Source: Chrysomallon squamiferum (taxonomy: Eukaryota; Mollusca; Gastropoda; Neomphalida; Peltospiridae). From it: DNA of 64,000 bases. Positions 54,860 through 64,000 of this stretch are shown piece by piece. The notes below the pieces were generated by a model. That model did no database searches, was not told the origin of the DNA, and saw only the letters and a list, made by a program, of their open reading frames with translations. The DNA lies in assembly GCA_012295275.1 (NCBI GenBank), contig CM022677.1, forward strand, positions 21,840,631-21,904,630. Reading direction: 5' to 3'. The position numbers and the translations under genes were made by a program. Position 1 is the stretch's first letter; every line of letters begins with the position of its first letter.

Positions 54860-56245
54860 TCACGTGAAACCTCTCCAGTAGGGAAGAAAATAGTCCGCGT
54901 GTGCGTACTGGTCACCTAACCAGGAACCTTTGCGCGGATAGTTCTTGTAGTAAACAGTCTCCCCGCCAGCCAGGAACGCCCCCCACCACCCGAACGTGCC
55001 CGTCGTGATGATGCTGTGCGTACAGCCCGCCAGCACAGCCAGGTCAACCTCGGCGGTCACGTGAACGAAGACGGTGTCGTTGGAGCTGAGCTTGCCGCGA
55101 CACCATTCGATGTCGTCGGAGCAGACTACGAAGACGGCGTGTCGGTACTTCATTCTGAAGTAGCGCATCGCCCGCGCGAGGTACTCCACGCCGGCCGTTG
55201 TGTATCCCAAGCTTGACTGGTGCTCGTCTTTCATGTCCCCCCTGCGCACGTGCACGCCCACCGTCGTTCTGTTGGCGACGAACGGCGGGAGAGACCTTTG
55301 CGCCACGCGCTGAATTCTCCGCTTGAACCGCAGCTGTGCTCTCACCTCGGAGGAGGAATTCAAGAAGTACTTCCACGACTGGAAGTAGCCGATGAGCCTC
55401 CAGTTAAACTCGTCTCGCAGGCCAAGGACGGCCGCGTCGAACATCCCAGAATGCATTTCGTAGAACAGCTCTTCGTTTTCCGGGAAGTGGTAGAAAGGGA
55501 TGTTGATTTCAAACACGTCGCGAAGCGCGTGGCCTCCCGGAAACTGCGGCTGGAAACCGTGGTAACGGGAAATCCCGATAAGAGCGGCGAGCTGGAACAT
55601 GTTGTTGCCAAGGCGACCGGTGGTTTGGACTGTCATTATCTTTTTCCTTTCCTTCGAAACGACGGAAGTCGTTGTCGTTTCTGGCAGGCCTCTGGTTGTT
55701 TGCGGACAGAACTTTGTTGAATTGAAACGAATCCCACTTCCGTTCGTCCAGTCACATTTAGTTTCGTTGATTTTCGTGGCTCCTTCGATGTCAGCGACAG
55801 TTCGGTTAACATCGTGAACCGTCGTGACGTTTCGTCGGCGATTTCCGTGCATTTTCGTATAACCATTCGCCATCGTGAGATCAGACGCCTTACCTCGCTT
55901 TTCTTCAGCCGTCCGTCGAGGAACGGTTGTTGGGAACATTTGTTGTAGAGATATTTTAGTTTTCGAAAAAGACGTGTTTACTTTCCCGTCGTTTTCGGAA
56001 TCGTTCCTTCCAGCTTTTTCGCTCTCCTTCACCACGCGCATTATTCGCTTTCGTTTCCGGAGCGCGCCTAAAACATTATGAAGTTGCTTATCACGTGACG
56101 TAGAAAACCCCGATTCTTCTTCGTCCACTTGGACGAAATCACGCGACAAAATGTAGTCGTAGAATTTCTCTTGGAAGAAAACCACGAAGAGCATCGTCGC
56201 TGTGGCTAGCAACAGTAACTTCCTTTTCCGCCGGAAGTAAGACAT
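54860..56245 (-). CDS. Alpha-1,2-fucosyltransferase-like (GT11), copy 2
   Basis: 461 residues, one exon, tail-to-tail with copy 1. Same layout: basic tip and anchor (MSYFRRKRKLLLLATATMLF), a stem 57 residues longer than in copy 1, then a catalytic domain of the same length from about residue 204. Motifs: GRLGNNMFQLAALIG, HVRRGD (about 332), VVCSDDIEWCR, GTFGWWGAFLAGG. The stem is diverged, whereas two catalytic stretches are nearly identical to copy 1 at the DNA level (54932-55096 differs at only about five positions, all synonymous). Probably a Golgi enzyme with a related role. All active-site motifs are intact, so it does not look like a pseudogene. Confidence 0.9.
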   Translation of the reverse strand: MSYFRRKRKLLLLATATMLFVVFFQEKFYDYILSRDFVQVDEEESGFSTSRDKQLHNVLGALRKRKRIMRVVKESEKAGRNDSENDGKVNTSFSKTKISLQQMFPTTVPRRTAEEKRGKASDLTMANGYTKMHGNRRRNVTTVHDVNRTVADIEGATKINETKCDWTNGSGIRFNSTKFCPQTTRGLPETTTTSVVSKERKKIMTVQTTGRLGNNMFQLAALIGISRYHGFQPQFPGGHALRDVFEINIPFYHFPENEELFYEMHSGMFDAAVLGLRDEFNWRLIGYFQSWKYFLNSSSEVRAQLRFKRRIQRVAQRSLPPFVANRTTVGVHVRRGDMKDEHQSSLGYTTAGVEYLARAMRYFRMKYRHAVFVVCSDDIEWCRGKLSSNDTVFVHVTAEVDLAVLAGCTHSIITTGTFGWWGAFLAGGETVYYKNYPRKGSWLGDQYAHADYFLPYWRGFT

Positions 56246-56299
56246 TCCCGAATGTCAGAAAAGCAGAAAGGAAAACATCTTTGGTTTGGTTCCGGTTCG

Positions 56300-60150
<3,851 letters not shown>

Positions 60151-60199
60151 AACTGAAATTAATACTGAAACAACATAAACAAACATGAAAAGTTATAAT

Positions 60200-60780
60200 T
60201 CGAAATGGCGGACGAAAAATAAGTCTGAAAAACGATCGACGATTTATGCTATTCGACACTACCGTTTTCGTTGTCGTTGTTGTTGTTGTCGTCGTCGTCG
60301 TTGTTCATATTGTTGTTAATCTTAGTGCAGCGAGACAGCGTTATTTTCGTTTCATTCACAGAATGACGGGAGAAACAATCTGCCGACATTTGAAAAGAAA
60401 CGCTTGTTAATATTTAATGAAATGTCTTTGCCCGCCTTAGCATTCTTGTGAACTACTGCAAATAATTAATCGTCTGGCTTCATCGAGTCGCAGACGACAG
60501 ACGAACGATCTAACTGCGTTCAGTTCTCAGTAGCGAAGGCCGACAACTCTGCGGCGCGGCTTGTTCACTTTAATTATCGTAGCGGGGTGTCACACACGAA
60601 CGGCTGGCTGCTCGGAGTAAACACAGAACGGGAGAACAAATTAAATGCCAAGTTATCTCCCTTGCCGTTTTAGCGTGCGAACAGCGGGGTGCAACAGAGA
60701 TGTAATCTGTCCCGTGTTGTTCGGGTTAATCGTGGATATCGTAGAGTTTCAACTGTATTCAGTAATAAAGATAATGTTGG
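60200..60780. other. GC-richer unique island, possible promoter
   Basis: Non-repetitive sequence with GTCGTCGTC and GCGGCGCGGC words and a GTTATCTCCCTT word (60652-60663). It could be a distal promoter or 5' exon of fucosyltransferase 2 or of a gene beyond the window; no coding exon is visible. Confidence 0.3.
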
Positions 60781-60789
60781 TTTTGCTGC

Positions 60790-64000
<3,211 letters not shown>

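Overview
The window is from an animal nuclear genome: split genes with GT-AG introns, a conserved metazoan SIN3 co-repressor gene, AT-rich introns, and an extreme load of simple repeats. SIN3 and the glycosyltransferases look invertebrate and probably lophotrochozoan, perhaps a mollusc (inference; no single marker proves it). No CRISPR array, rRNA or convincing tRNA was seen.

Layout. (1) About 934-12,875, minus strand: a modular secreted protein. It has a signal peptide split over tiny exons, a Ser/Thr-rich segment, two sushi (CCP) domains, a Pro/Thr-rich segment, a long Ala/Pro-rich exon with 19 copies of an 8-residue repeat, and short Gly-rich exons. All ten introns that I could place are phase 1. 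The 3' end was not found, and one exon carries a one-base frame break. (2) 17,751-45,870, minus strand: a complete SIN3 gene, with 26 coding exons whose phases all join, encoding 1,369 residues (PAH1, PAH2, PAH3, the HDAC-interaction region and the C-terminal region), plus a probable 5' noncoding exon. (3) 51,482-52,696 (+) and 54,860-56,245 (-): two tail-to-tail alpha-1,2-fucosyltransferase-like genes (family GT11) with uninterrupted coding regions, whose catalytic parts look homogenised by gene conversion. (4) The rest is intergenic and dominated by AG/CT, AAT, TTTA and CA repeats.

The most unusual feature is a recurring pattern: tandem duplications that straddle exon-intron junctions and so copy the splice site. 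I see this at five SIN3 exons and one exon of the sushi gene. In two SIN3 cases the repeat length is a multiple of three and the extra copies are open, so they could encode in-frame isoforms (+20 residues at exon 6; +29 or +58 at exon 20).

The three gene units have no evident functional link: SIN3 is a nuclear chromatin scaffold, the fucosyltransferases are predicted Golgi enzymes, and the sushi protein is predicted extracellular. All exon limits come from reading splice signals, reading frame and family similarity by eye; no transcript data were available.
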